Origin: Deltaproteobacteria bacterium
GTDB taxonomy: Bacteria; Myxococcota_A; Polyangia; Haliangiales; Haliangiaceae
Direction of reading: 5' to 3'
NCBI GenBank assembly: GCA_020630875.1
Contig: JAHDIH010000003.1
Span: 334,071 to 398,070 of the forward strand
DNA: 64,000 bases
Shown one piece after another: positions 36,542 through 46,600 of this stretch. The translations under genes and the position numbers were made by a program. Each line of letters opens with the position of its first letter. Positions within the stretch are counted from its first letter, which is position 1. Below the pieces are notes generated by a model. That model made no database searches, had not been told where the DNA came from, and saw only the letters and a program-made list of their open reading frames with translations.

Positions 36542-37447
36542 ATGAAGCCATCATCATTCAAACATGTTTTACTAGCGTTGCTCATGTTCATCACCGTTCC
36601 TGCTTGGTCGCAGGACGATGAAATCGAACTTGATGACAATGACGTCTCTGAACCCTCGACTGACGCCGGTGGCGATGCTGGAGAACTCACTATAGGTGAA
36701 GACGAAGTATCGACCGAACCAGCAGCAGAAGTGGGTGAAGAGCAAATGACACTGGAGCCTGAGCTTGATGCTCGGCCTGAGAGAAAGCTTTCGAATGCAG
36801 ACGTTGTTGCTGTGGTTCACAATCCTTTCTTGAAACAACGTCGTATCGAGCTGTCGCCATCGATTGGTGTGACAATGAATGACAACATCATTCGTCACTA
36901 TCAATTCAACGGACAACTCAACTACTACTTGTCCGCGAGATTGGCGATAGGAGTTGAAGGTGGCATTTTCGCAGACGACCCGCTGCCCGCATTGCAACTT
37001 ACAGGTTGGCAAGCACGCAGACTCCCCACCGTAAACAAGTACAACTGGGGTGCCGCGCTTAACCTTCACTACGTACCCATTTATGGAAAGTTCGCGCTGT
37101 TCGGTAAGAAAATTCTTCAGTGGGAAACTTTCGTTACCGTAGGTATCGGGGTGACTCAGAGTGAAGTGATTCCGCGTAACGCAGCAAACGATCCGTTTAC
37201 TAACATTCTCATAACTCCTAATGTTGGGGCGTCGTTTAGATTCTTCATCACCAAATGGCTCACCGTTCAGGTTGGCGTCAGAGACTACCTCTTCCTAGAC
37301 AAATTTGAAGATCGAAACCGGGGTATGGAGAAAGACGCAGATGCTGCCAAGCAAGAAGCTGACTCTGCTTTTGTCAATCACCTTGTTTTCCAGGCTGGAA
37401 TTAGCGTTTGGATTCCATTCTCATTCGACTACACAACATTCCGCTAG
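36542..37447 (+). CDS. Outer-membrane beta-barrel protein, first of a tandem pair
   Basis: The 301-residue protein has a signal peptide (about 1-23, PAWS), an acidic low-complexity linker (about 24-80, Asp/Glu-rich), a short HNPFLKQRRIELSPS motif and then a barrel of about eight strands (IGVTMNDNI onward) ending in SFDYTTF with a terminal aromatic pattern. It resembles the myxobacterial outer-membrane beta-barrel domain family that occurs as tandem copies. AAGGAAG at good spacing marks the ATG at 36542. The role is unknown; the acidic linker may bind cations or peptidoglycan-associated partners, which is inference. Confidence 0.75.
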   Translation: MKPSSFKHVLLALLMFITVPAWSQDDEIELDDNDVSEPSTDAGGDAGELTIGEDEVSTEPAAEVGEEQMTLEPELDARPERKLSNADVVAVVHNPFLKQRRIELSPSIGVTMNDNIIRHYQFNGQLNYYLSARLAIGVEGGIFADDPLPALQLTGWQARRLPTVNKYNWGAALNLHYVPIYGKFALFGKKILQWETFVTVGIGVTQSEVIPRNAANDPFTNILITPNVGASFRFFITKWLTVQVGVRDYLFLDKFEDRNRGMEKDADAAKQEADSAFVNHLVFQAGISVWIPFSFDYTTFR

Positions 37448-37458
37448 AGGCCCCCACC

Positions 37459-38310
37459 ATGATTAAACTAATTACAAATACAGTTCTAATCGCACTCGTC
37501 GCTCTACCTCATGTGGCGAACGCTGAATCCAAAAAATCGTTGGACGATATTTTCGTTCCTATCGATAAACAACCAGCTGTCCGGGGACGGATTCTCTGGG
37601 TCAAAAAACGATTCGAAGTGACCCCGCTGTTCGAATCTACCGTCAACGCGGAATACAGGCACTCCCTTGGACCGGGCTTAAAACTAGAATATCACTTCTC
37701 GGATATGTTCTCGATCGGTGTTTTAGGAGTCTACAACGTGTCTATCGATACCAATCTAACGGAGAGAATTGTAGAAACTCTTCCTGATACGTCAAACCCG
37801 AACTACGATGCAGACCCGACTCCAAGTAAAGATCAGTACTCTCAGCATCTCAACAGCATTCCGATTCATGGCGCCGCTTACGTAAGTTTCACCCCTTGGT
37901 ACGGAAAACTCGCGGCTTTCGATTCTGCGTTTCTCAGCTTCGACTTCTACTTCCAAGCTGGAGTGGCGCTCGCGATGTTAGAAAATAGTTGTAACTCTTC
38001 TGTCTGCAGCGACGAAAATCCTGACGGAGAACCTGGAATGCCAGGCGACCGAGATCCACGCAACGACTTACCCCTCAACGATGGTACCAAGATCGGACTC
38101 TACCTCGGTGGTGGGATTCATCTGTTCTTGTCGGAGTGGCTGGCTTTGGATTTAACAGTACGCAGCTACCTGTTCAGTGATAACCCATCTGGACTTGACA
38201 CAAACTTTGACCGCAAAGTCACAGACGACGACTCTTCGTTCTCCAACCACTTGTTCATGGGCGTTGGCTTTTCAATTATGTTGCCAACGAAAGCGAAGCG
38301 AACGCCTTAA
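37459..38310 (+). CDS. Outer-membrane beta-barrel protein, second of a tandem pair
   Basis: The 283-residue protein has a signal peptide (about 1-22, ANAES) and a barrel that parallels the upstream gene: FEVTPLFESTVNAEYRHSLGPG (about 53-74), HFSDMFSIGVLGVYN, EWLALDLTVRSYLFSDN and a final LFMGVGFSIMLP strand. It lacks the acidic linker and has instead a small Cys/Asp/Pro loop near 176-205 (NSCNSSVCSDENPDG). The start at 37459 follows the upstream stop with AGAGG at 8 bases; a longer frame from 37408 would overlap the first gene and lose the signal. A strong terminator follows. Confidence 0.75.
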   Translation: MIKLITNTVLIALVALPHVANAESKKSLDDIFVPIDKQPAVRGRILWVKKRFEVTPLFESTVNAEYRHSLGPGLKLEYHFSDMFSIGVLGVYNVSIDTNLTERIVETLPDTSNPNYDADPTPSKDQYSQHLNSIPIHGAAYVSFTPWYGKLAAFDSAFLSFDFYFQAGVALAMLENSCNSSVCSDENPDGEPGMPGDRDPRNDLPLNDGTKIGLYLGGGIHLFLSEWLALDLTVRSYLFSDNPSGLDTNFDRKVTDDDSSFSNHLFMGVGFSIMLPTKAKRTP

Positions 38311-38331
38311 AAACGACCGTATCCAAATAAG

Positions 38332-38367
38332 AAAGGGCCAGAGAAAACCTCTGGCCCTTTTTTTTGA
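38332..38367. terminator. Terminator after the beta-barrel pair, possibly bidirectional
   Basis: The 12-bp stem AAAGGGCCAGAG / CTCTGGCCCTTT with a 5-base loop is followed by a T-run on the plus strand. The minus strand also reaches a T-rich stretch (TTTCTTATTT), so it may serve the convergent PDZ gene too. Confidence 0.92.
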
Positions 38368-38378
38368 GTAAAATACTA

Positions 38379-38954
38379 CTAACGTAATCTACACTGCTCA
38401 CCACCAAGAGCGGAAATGCATCGCAAGCTCAGTTGATGCCGCACCTTGCGGAATACCCAACTTGGCATTAAATCCAACCTGGCATAAGCAGTTCTAATTC
38501 CATTGTCTTGCGAACGAACGGTCATCTGCACAATATCGTACGGCTCTTGACTGCGCACGCTACGTACCACTGAAGTCGCCGACTTAGTCCGTTGCCCTGC
38601 TACGGTTAAGATGGTGTCTCCTGGCAAAACTCCCGACTTTGCGGCGGGCGATCCTGGAGTAACCTTGACTACCTTCGCGCCGTTACTGTCTAAGTCACTA
38701 CGAACTACAATTCCAAGCCATGCTGGTGCGACGCTTGAGTAGTGCGACGCTGCCCTGACTTCCGCTTTAGGTTTGGACATTTGAACCGCACTAGCAATAT
38801 TCGAAACACTAAACCCTACGGCAATTCCTGCCAAAGTGCATAGTGACAACAATATTCCTGTTGTTCCTCTGTCGAATGCTGCAGTTGTGATTACTTCTTT
38901 TCGTAATGCCAATGTTGTCCCCTCGTCGTTGTTTTTTGCTGTCATCGTTTTCAC
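38379..38954 (-). CDS. Membrane-anchored PDZ-domain protein without protease
   Basis: The 191-residue protein has a charged N-terminus, one membrane helix (about 32-55), and a PDZ domain (about 78-165) with WLGIVV, the GSPAAKSGVLPGDTIL binding-groove segment and VQMTVRSQDNGI. PDZ domains bind C-terminal peptides and usually regulate DegP/Tail-specific proteases, but no protease domain is fused. The last 30 residues have two Cys that could pair. The GTG at 38954 has TATAGG exactly 6 bases upstream; the ATG at 38945 has a GGGGGAAGG ribosome site instead, and either start is possible. It is divergent from the TamB-like gene. Confidence 0.8.
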   Translation of the reverse strand: MKTMTAKNNDEGTTLALRKEVITTAAFDRGTTGILLSLCTLAGIAVGFSVSNIASAVQMSKPKAEVRAASHYSSVAPAWLGIVVRSDLDSNGAKVVKVTPGSPAAKSGVLPGDTILTVAGQRTKSATSVVRSVRSQEPYDIVQMTVRSQDNGIRTAYARLDLMPSWVFRKVRHQLSLRCISALGGEQCRLR

Positions 38955-38960
38955 CTTCCC

Positions 38961-38966
38961 CCTATA
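38961..38966 (-). promoter_or_regulatory. Candidate -10 element for the PDZ gene
   Basis: TATAGG lies on the minus strand exactly 6 bases before the GTG at 38954. The adjacent GGGGGAAGG could instead serve the ATG at 38945, so the leaderless reading is uncertain here. Confidence 0.3.
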
Positions 38967-39065
38967 GGCTAGAATAAGAAAAAAACACGAAGTACGCTAG
39001 GAAAAAGTTACTAGCATCCACAAACGTAGCGTGTCCTATAGGCGTCATGGTAGGTTAACGTAGTC

Positions 39066-42000
39066 GTGAGTCGAGTATTCCCAAATGATGACGGCGGTAG
39101 CTCAGACAGCCGCGATTGGCACTATAGGCAAGGAAATTCGACGTCTAAGCTAAAAACGAAAACTCCTTTTCGAAAAAAAATGTTGTGGTTCTTTGTAGTA
39201 CTACTTCTGACATGTGTGATCTTAATCGCCATCGCCAGGATCATGTTTAATGGCCCCGCCCTGGCACTAAAAGTGAAGAGTGCAATGAATGATTCGTTCT
39301 CTGGAAGAACAGAAATTCGATCAATCACATGGCCGGTAACAAAAATGTACAAGGGAATTACTGGCGGATGGCTGCCGGTGGAGATCAAAGGGCTAAGAAT
39401 TCATGATGACCGCCATCCGATTCTAGAAGTTGAAACCATTACCGCAGAGGTCGACGTGCATGCTTTAATGAAAGGCAACTACATTGCTAGAAATGTAAAG
39501 GTACTCGAAGGCGGTTACCTCTTTGTGCGAGAAGTCGAGATTCCGAAGCTGATTAGAGACAATAAGTACGATACGCTTGAGTACAGCATCCTTGCTGCGT
39601 TCGACTCTTACGAACTCAAAAAGTCAGTACGGAGCGGTCTTTACGCAAGTTCTGGTCCCGTCTTTGATATTCGTGACATTGAAGTTAAAAAACTCGACAT
39701 CGACATAGAACTTAGAGTCGAAGAAACTCAAGAGAACCCTGCCTACAAGTTGTCTATTGAAAACGCACAATCCACAGGATTTGTATTCGCGGACCTGCGA
39801 AACCCACTACGTTTTGACTTTTTCTACTCTCTTGTCCCTAGCGCTGAGAAGGCGACACTGCACATTCCTGGCGTCAAACCTTTGGAGTTTGCTAACTTAA
39901 AAACAAACGAACTACACCAACTTCCACTAAATTGGCCGAAACCGACTGCGACAGCCGATCTCCGGTGGGACTTTGCCGGTACTGGAGTCGCTAACTCTGA
40001 AGTACGGATACGAGGCGGTATGCTAGATGTCGACCACCACTTCTTTGGTGGCACCTACGTCATGGACTTAGATGTGAGCAATGCGGGAGGACTTGCAGAA
40101 TACCTCAGTCACGGCCGAGCTAAAGGAAAAGACTTGGCGCTTAACCTTCACTTAGGTGGTCCAACCGTACTTTACAATCTGATGGTTCAGATGCAAAAGC
40201 TGGATCTGTCGCTTCCGGGATTCGGAAACTGCGACAGCATCCCCGCACAAGTCGCGGACCTCAAATTGAAGATGGACTATGCAACCAACGAAGCAACGTT
40301 GGATCAAGCGAAAATAAAAGTCGAGAAAGGCGTGATCACCCTTCGCTCCTCCATCGCTAACCCCTTCGACGACGAACTGAGACGTTTTCATCGACTTAGT
40401 GTCAACACGCCTTCTTCAAGTAGCATCGATTTATCTCGGTGCGTGCCTCGCGAGGTTACGGATGCAGCCAAAGGCTCTAAGTTATGGGGACGAGCCAATG
40501 TAAAAGGAACAATGTCAAACCTAAGACTCACAGAGATGGACTATCATCTAGGAAAGTCCAGATTCGATGGAGAGCTTGCACTGTTGCAACGCAATGGGCA
40601 GCAGCGGCTGGCAATCAAAGAGCTGTCGCTTCTTCGAGGCAAAAACTCGGTGGCTCTTGCCGGTGACATAGGACTAAGCACGCAAAAGCTTAACCTCGAA
40701 CTCAAATCTATTGACGTTCCCAATCTAGGAGGCGTCCTTAAAGACTTCGAACTCCCTTTGGTGGCATCGAGTCTCCAAGGGACAGGAACGCTCACCGGAA
40801 GCTTTGACAATCCAAAGTTAACGTCAAGTGCCGTTGCCTCTGGCATTCCTTTGTTTGACAGCGTCAATATCGACTCGACCTATCACAACAATAAGCTGGT
40901 GGCACAAAAGATTACGTCTTCGAAAGGTGGCCTAAAAGGAAACCTTTCATACGATCTAGAGCGAGGAAAACTAGAGAAAGCTTCCATTGAAACCACCAAA
41001 CTGATGCTTTCAGATATTTCTAGTGCGTTGTCTGGCACGCTTACTGTTGCAGCTTCTTTGACGGGAAACGTAGAAAAACTAGACGGTACCTTCTCAGCAA
41101 TCACGGACGGACTAACGGTAGCTGGAGACCCGGTTGAAACTTTCGCAGTCAACGGCACACTCGACAAAGGAAATTTGTTCGCTGACGCAAACTTTTCCCG
41201 TTCTGGTGGCGGCGACGGTCAATTGGAACTCAGCCGCAGTAGTACCGGAGAGCTGACGAGCAGTCTCGAAATACGCAATTTTGTATTGGAAACTTTTCTT
41301 AGCCCGGCATCTCCAAGCCAATCCCCTTTGGGGGGAACTCTAAACGCCTCGCTCGACCTAAACGGAACGGCATCAGATCCCAACGTCTCAGGTCAAATCG
41401 CTCTGGCAAAGAACTGGGTACTCGACGGACTGCTCGGAAACGGAAAATTTGCGATTTCTTCCAACAACAACATCGTGACGATCAAAGGCACACACTCTCA
41501 AGCAAGATTGGAATACGATGCCACAGTTTCACTCAAAGACTTGATGTCTTCAGAACTAAGAGTTGAGTTTAGTAATTTGGAATTGGACCACATTTCTACG
41601 CTGCTGTTTGAAGAGTACGGCGTGCGTGGCAAAGTAAGTGGCGAAGTCACGTTTCGTAAGGACCTTCTAAAGAATGAAGCATTCAGTGCTGACGTGACTA
41701 TCAACAAACTGTTCCTTTCGTACGGCGACGGTGTTGAAAAAGCAGTGGTTCGAAATATCACACCACTGGTTGCAGTGTACGATGGCGCTCAGCTCGTATT
41801 CCAAGGACCTGCCCAACTTGAAACGCCAAGTGGAGTGATATCGGTAAGTGGCTCAGCCAACGAACAAGGTCCAAAGTTTGTCTTAAAAGGTGACATTGAT
41901 GTAGGAATCATCAGTAATTTATTAGCCTTGGAAGCTGGAGACATCTCGGGGAAAGTGTCTATGAACTTGACCACCGCGGGGACTTGGAACGCACCTGAAC

Positions 42001-43691
42001 TGCAAGGCGATGTCAGCATGGATAAGATCCAACTGAGGCACCCTGGCAACGGGAGTGTGGTGACCTTTGGAAACGCAAAAGTCACGTTCCAAGACGACCG
42101 GATACAAGTCGATGGCCTAGCCGTCGCAACCTCTGATCGATACTCCGGCAGACGGTCGGTATTTGAAGCGAATGTCGGAGCACAGGTTAACGGTTTGTCG
42201 ATTACCGACTGGAACGTGTTAGGTGAAGGCGAAATATCCGGAGAGATGCTTCGTGCGTTCTTTCCCAATCAAGTTGCCGATGCCTACGGCGCCATTCTTG
42301 TAGAAGATATTGCAATCATCGATGAAGCATCGACCCTAATTGTTCTAGGAGAAATAGATCTTGCCCCTACCGTTATTCCGGAAGCAGAACGACTGACGGT
42401 CCGTCCGAGGGGACTACGTAGAGAAGTCAAAGTGACTCAAGGTCGCTTGAAGTTCGACGCTGACAGACTTTGTTTCGACAACATCCAAGCGTCTGTGGAC
42501 GAAGAATCCAGAATCGGTATCGGCAAAGACGGCTGTGAGGATGAGGGAGCCAAACAATACAGCGCAATTGACCTCACGAATTTGATGCCCGAATCGGTCG
42601 ACGTCACGCTTTGGGCGCGAGACATTCCTTATCGGATCCCAAACGTTTTAGATTTCACCTTCAACAGCGACCGAATCAATATCGTAGGTGAACTTGACGA
42701 CCTGCACGTCGGAGGTAGTGTGCAAGTGAGAGATGCCTATTTTATTCAGAGCCTGAATGTCACAGAATTCATCACACCTTCGCGTATCGGGAGTAGTGAC
42801 GGTTCCTCCATCGCCGACAACCCCATCTTCGCCAACGCCAAGCTAGGATGCTCAAAAAGAGAAATAGACTGCGACAAGTTGACGTTGGAAGTGCAGTCCT
42901 TGCAAATAAAAAACAACATCGCAGATGCGGAGCTGAAGAGCGAGTTAATCTACGTTAGCGGCAGCATTGGCGATCCTAGGTTTGATGGAGCCATCGAAGT
43001 AACAAGAGGACGGTTTAGCCTGCCATCGGTGCGGGCTAAGTTTACTGAAACAGGAGGAAACATACGATTTTCTGCCGCTCGCCCATTGGCCGAAGACAAC
43101 CCGCGCGTGGAAGTTCAATCCACCGCCGACTATCGAGACCAAACCGGTAAAGATCACGTAATTACCCTGAAAATGAGCGGCGGTTATCCCAAAATCGTAC
43201 TCGACTATTTCACAGATACCGGACTGGACAAGTCGCAAACTATCAGCCTTATGATCTTGGGAAGAACTATCGACGACTTGCGCCAAAGGTTTGGCGACGA
43301 CTCATTGCCAGACAACATCACTTCCAATACAGACAGCAAGGATCAGGACGAAAACCCCCTTGACCAGTTAGGAAAAGACCTATTCGGCTCCTACTTTGGT
43401 GATCGAGCGTCAGGATTTCTAAGAAACCTCACGGATATTGACATAATCAGGCTCAGCATCAGTACCTCGTCAATCGAGTTCTACGCAGAAGAGCGTTGGA
43501 CAACGAACCTAAGATTGTCCGGTTCTTGGTCCCAAAGTGCGCAACAGCGACGTATTCGCGTGAAAGGCTCACTTATTCTCAACCAAGACTTTTCGATCGA
43601 CGCAGAATACGGGATATTCTCCTTTGAGAGTGGTGAAGAAGACAGAACCGATAGGCGGATTAGTGGTCTCTATCGCCGACTTTGGCGTTAA
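39066..43691 (+). CDS. TamB-like translocation and assembly module protein (AsmA-like, DUF490)
   Basis: TamB-family proteins span the periplasm as long beta-taco grooves and carry lipids, or assist protein insertion, to the outer membrane. The 1541-residue protein has a cytoplasmic N-terminal stretch, a single membrane helix (about 39-61), a very long beta-rich AsmA-like middle (LNLHLGGPTVLYNL-type repeats), and the conserved TamB C-terminal domain (about 1180-1541), including the RFSLPSVRAKFTETGGNIRF and LSISTSSIEFYAEERWT segments. It starts with GTG. Its end overlaps the TamA-like gene by 29 bases. The usual tamA-tamB order is reversed here, but the pairing is kept. Confidence 0.9.
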   Translation: MSRVFPNDDGGSSDSRDWHYRQGNSTSKLKTKTPFRKKMLWFFVVLLLTCVILIAIARIMFNGPALALKVKSAMNDSFSGRTEIRSITWPVTKMYKGITGGWLPVEIKGLRIHDDRHPILEVETITAEVDVHALMKGNYIARNVKVLEGGYLFVREVEIPKLIRDNKYDTLEYSILAAFDSYELKKSVRSGLYASSGPVFDIRDIEVKKLDIDIELRVEETQENPAYKLSIENAQSTGFVFADLRNPLRFDFFYSLVPSAEKATLHIPGVKPLEFANLKTNELHQLPLNWPKPTATADLRWDFAGTGVANSEVRIRGGMLDVDHHFFGGTYVMDLDVSNAGGLAEYLSHGRAKGKDLALNLHLGGPTVLYNLMVQMQKLDLSLPGFGNCDSIPAQVADLKLKMDYATNEATLDQAKIKVEKGVITLRSSIANPFDDELRRFHRLSVNTPSSSSIDLSRCVPREVTDAAKGSKLWGRANVKGTMSNLRLTEMDYHLGKSRFDGELALLQRNGQQRLAIKELSLLRGKNSVALAGDIGLSTQKLNLELKSIDVPNLGGVLKDFELPLVASSLQGTGTLTGSFDNPKLTSSAVASGIPLFDSVNIDSTYHNNKLVAQKITSSKGGLKGNLSYDLERGKLEKASIETTKLMLSDISSALSGTLTVAASLTGNVEKLDGTFSAITDGLTVAGDPVETFAVNGTLDKGNLFADANFSRSGGGDGQLELSRSSTGELTSSLEIRNFVLETFLSPASPSQSPLGGTLNASLDLNGTASDPNVSGQIALAKNWVLDGLLGNGKFAISSNNNIVTIKGTHSQARLEYDATVSLKDLMSSELRVEFSNLELDHISTLLFEEYGVRGKVSGEVTFRKDLLKNEAFSADVTINKLFLSYGDGVEKAVVRNITPLVAVYDGAQLVFQGPAQLETPSGVISVSGSANEQGPKFVLKGDIDVGIISNLLALEAGDISGKVSMNLTTAGTWNAPELQGDVSMDKIQLRHPGNGSVVTFGNAKVTFQDDRIQVDGLAVATSDRYSGRRSVFEANVGAQVNGLSITDWNVLGEGEISGEMLRAFFPNQVADAYGAILVEDIAIIDEASTLIVLGEIDLAPTVIPEAERLTVRPRGLRREVKVTQGRLKFDADRLCFDNIQASVDEESRIGIGKDGCEDEGAKQYSAIDLTNLMPESVDVTLWARDIPYRIPNVLDFTFNSDRINIVGELDDLHVGGSVQVRDAYFIQSLNVTEFITPSRIGSSDGSSIADNPIFANAKLGCSKREIDCDKLTLEVQSLQIKNNIADAELKSELIYVSGSIGDPRFDGAIEVTRGRFSLPSVRAKFTETGGNIRFSAARPLAEDNPRVEVQSTADYRDQTGKDHVITLKMSGGYPKIVLDYFTDTGLDKSQTISLMILGRTIDDLRQRFGDDSLPDNITSNTDSKDQDENPLDQLGKDLFGSYFGDRASGFLRNLTDIDIIRLSISTSSIEFYAEERWTTNLRLSGSWSQSAQQRRIRVKGSLILNQDFSIDAEYGIFSFESGEEDRTDRRISGLYRRLWR

Positions 43692-46600
43692 TGCCAAAAT
43701 CGGGTTACTGATTCTACTTGCGACGGGGCAAGCCTTAGCGCAAACTACGGATGCCACCTCAGATGAGCCCAAGCCTGTAGTGGCTCCCATGGAAGATGCT
43801 GCCGCGTCCGATGCTCCTGAGACTGAGACTCCCAGTGCATCGCCGACACTCGGCGCGGACGCTTCTGAAGAGTCGGTGGACGCCTCTCCAGAAGTTCGTC
43901 CCTTTGCAGAAGACGATGACGACGTTGAACCTTCAGAGAACGGTGCCGCCGAACCAAGCGCGGAAGTGGAAAACTCGGAGAACTCAGAACCGGAAAATAT
44001 CGCTATTGGAAAATTGGTGATTGTCGGACAGCTTCGCGATCCGGCGCCGATGCTTCATAAGTTTTTCTGGCCGGTAGTGCGCACGATGCGCTCCCTATCC
44101 TCTTTCGAAACCGATAGGCTGACTGAACTTTCCGAAAGCTTAGGATACGAAATTCAAAGCAAGCAATTAGTGGGCAATCAACTTTCACTTACCCTACGCC
44201 CGGTCCTCCGCGTCCGCCACATCAACGTCGACGTTAAAGACCAAAGCATCGGGGCTTCATTTTCTCACACCCTCCGTTGGATTTTTACTCTCGGACAAAT
44301 GGATAAAGCGGATATTGGTTTAATTCTTCGGGAAGATATTGAAAAGCGTATTCGCTTAAGACCCGGCTCGATATTTCCGCATGATAAAGTCGCGCAACAA
44401 GAACGATTAACGATTGAGACGGCCATTGTCGTCAAATACTTCCGCCAACAGGGATTTGGGGATGTGAAGGTCTCCATGGCTTCAAAGAAGCGCGGAAAAT
44501 GGCAAGTAGAAATCAACATATCGATCGATCGTGGTGAGCGTTATCGGCTGGGAACCATATCCCCTGACCGGGTGAGGGACCCCAATGTCGTCGTCACAAA
44601 CCGAGAAATTAGAGAAGAGTTCGACATCAAACAACGTTTTCTAAGAATTCCATTTGGCAACAAACCATTCACCACGGAGACCCTGCGCGAAGGCTTAGAA
44701 AAAGTAAGAAAGCTCTACCACGAAGAAGGCTACCCTGGAGTTCGGGTGACTGGCCGGCTGGACGAAGTAGCCAGTTTCAACAGAGAAGCCAAGACCATAG
44801 ACTTTCCCTTGCGAATCGACAAACGGCGTAAAGTAGAAGTTCAGTTCATCGTCGTCGACAACCCCAATGCCAACGTCGAGTCTTTAAAAAACGTGCTCAC
44901 CTTTGCCAGCGAGTCTGCCTACGATGAATACGAAGCCGAACAGTCCGCGATCGCGCTGACGGAATATTATCAGAAACGAGGAAGATTTGACGTCACGGTA
45001 GAGTGGCGCAGGGATCGTAGCAATCAGGCTTCAAAGTCAGAGAAGTACACTTTTCTTATTCGAGAAGGACGTGAAGCGCAAGTCAGCAAAATATTGTTTA
45101 CGGGAAACAAAGCCCTAAAAGACGGTTTTTTGGCCGACCAGCTGCAAACGAAAATCTATGGGCTACTCAACGGCGGATTCGTCACCAAAAGCCAACTGGA
45201 GCAAGACAGAAAAACCATCGCTTCTACTTACCGTGAGAAAGGCTATCTCAACGTCAAGGTGAGAAGCGAGATTGCACGACGCAAAGAACTGTTAAGCTAT
45301 GGCGCAGCGATTGGCGTCACGCTAGGAAGCAAATCGTTACCTAACGGGGTCAACATCCTTTTTCACATCGACGAAGGGCCAAAAAGTATTGTTGAGGAGG
45401 TGAGAATTGAAAGCCTAAATTCGAGGGAGCCTCTGCAGGTAACCACAGAGAAGATCCTTTCAAGGCTTAAACTAAAAAAAGGCGTGGTGTTTAACCCGAC
45501 TTTAGTAAAGAAAGAATCGTCACAGATACTTTCCTACTTGGGAACTCTTGGTTTTCAAGACGCAAAAGTCGAGACCACTCTTACCAGCAACGGCAACAAG
45601 GTATTTATCACTCACGCAATAAAACAAGGAAAGAAAATGAAGGTGGGCGAAGTGGCCATCCGCGGTAACTTCAAAACAGAAAAGTGGATTATAGAAGACG
45701 AGCTTTCGCTTTCAAGAGGACAAACGCTTACGACTTCTAACTTTGACTCGGCGAGGCAAAGACTGCGTGCAACGGGACTTTTTCGCTCTATAGAGCTTAA
45801 AGAGGCATCACGCTCGTCCACGCTGTACGACACCACTGCCAACTTAGTGTTGAACCTTCAAGAAGCAAGCGACTACATTGCGGCGTTCGAATTTGCTCTT
45901 GGTTATACTTCGGACCTGGAAGCGGTTTTTGCAAAAGCGGCTACCAAAAGCCAAAACATGTTTGGGTTAGGAATTCGCGGCAACGTAAGTGCGGAAAGCG
46001 CCCTGGACCTAGTCGGTGATGGAGGATTTGGCGACTACTTCAGGACCTTTGTTGACTACGAAGAGTACCACGAAGTCGAGTCAACCTTTGAGTTTCCTCA
46101 GTGGCTTTCACGTAGAACAGTTGGTCTTGCGTTCAATACTGAGCTTACTGGATTTCTCCGTCAACGACGTTCTGACAGATTTGGGGCACTAAGAAGTTTT
46201 GGCTCGCGACTTCGCATCAGTCGCACGATTCAGTCGGGGTTGCTACGAAACTGGCAAATTGGACTTCGCTACGCCATTCGCCAGTGGAATCGAGATGAAG
46301 ACCTCATTCGTCCTTCCGGAGCCAACGAAGATCTACTAAGCAGCCCCATTCGAACCCGTACGGAGTCTTTTGGCCTCAACGTAATCATCGACAAACGAAA
46401 AAAAGGGAATACGCCTGAGGTGATCGCACCGGATAATGGCTACCGTCTTGAAGTCAACGTGGAGACGGCTACCGAGTTCTTGTTCGGGGAAAGTACGTTC
46501 GTTAAATTTGGGGCGAGCTTACAGAACTTCTGGTCCATCAAAAATCGGGCGGTCGTTGGCAATTACTTAAGGTACAACCACGGCGTTCCCCTTGGTGGTG

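Noticed and set aside
36572-37069. 165-residue minus-strand frame opposite the first beta-barrel gene
   Set aside because: Antisense shadow of a gene with signal peptide and barrel strands; no motif of its own.
41789-42268. 159-residue minus-strand frame inside the TamB-like gene
   Set aside because: Opposite a continuous 1541-residue gene with clear family features, and no start signals.
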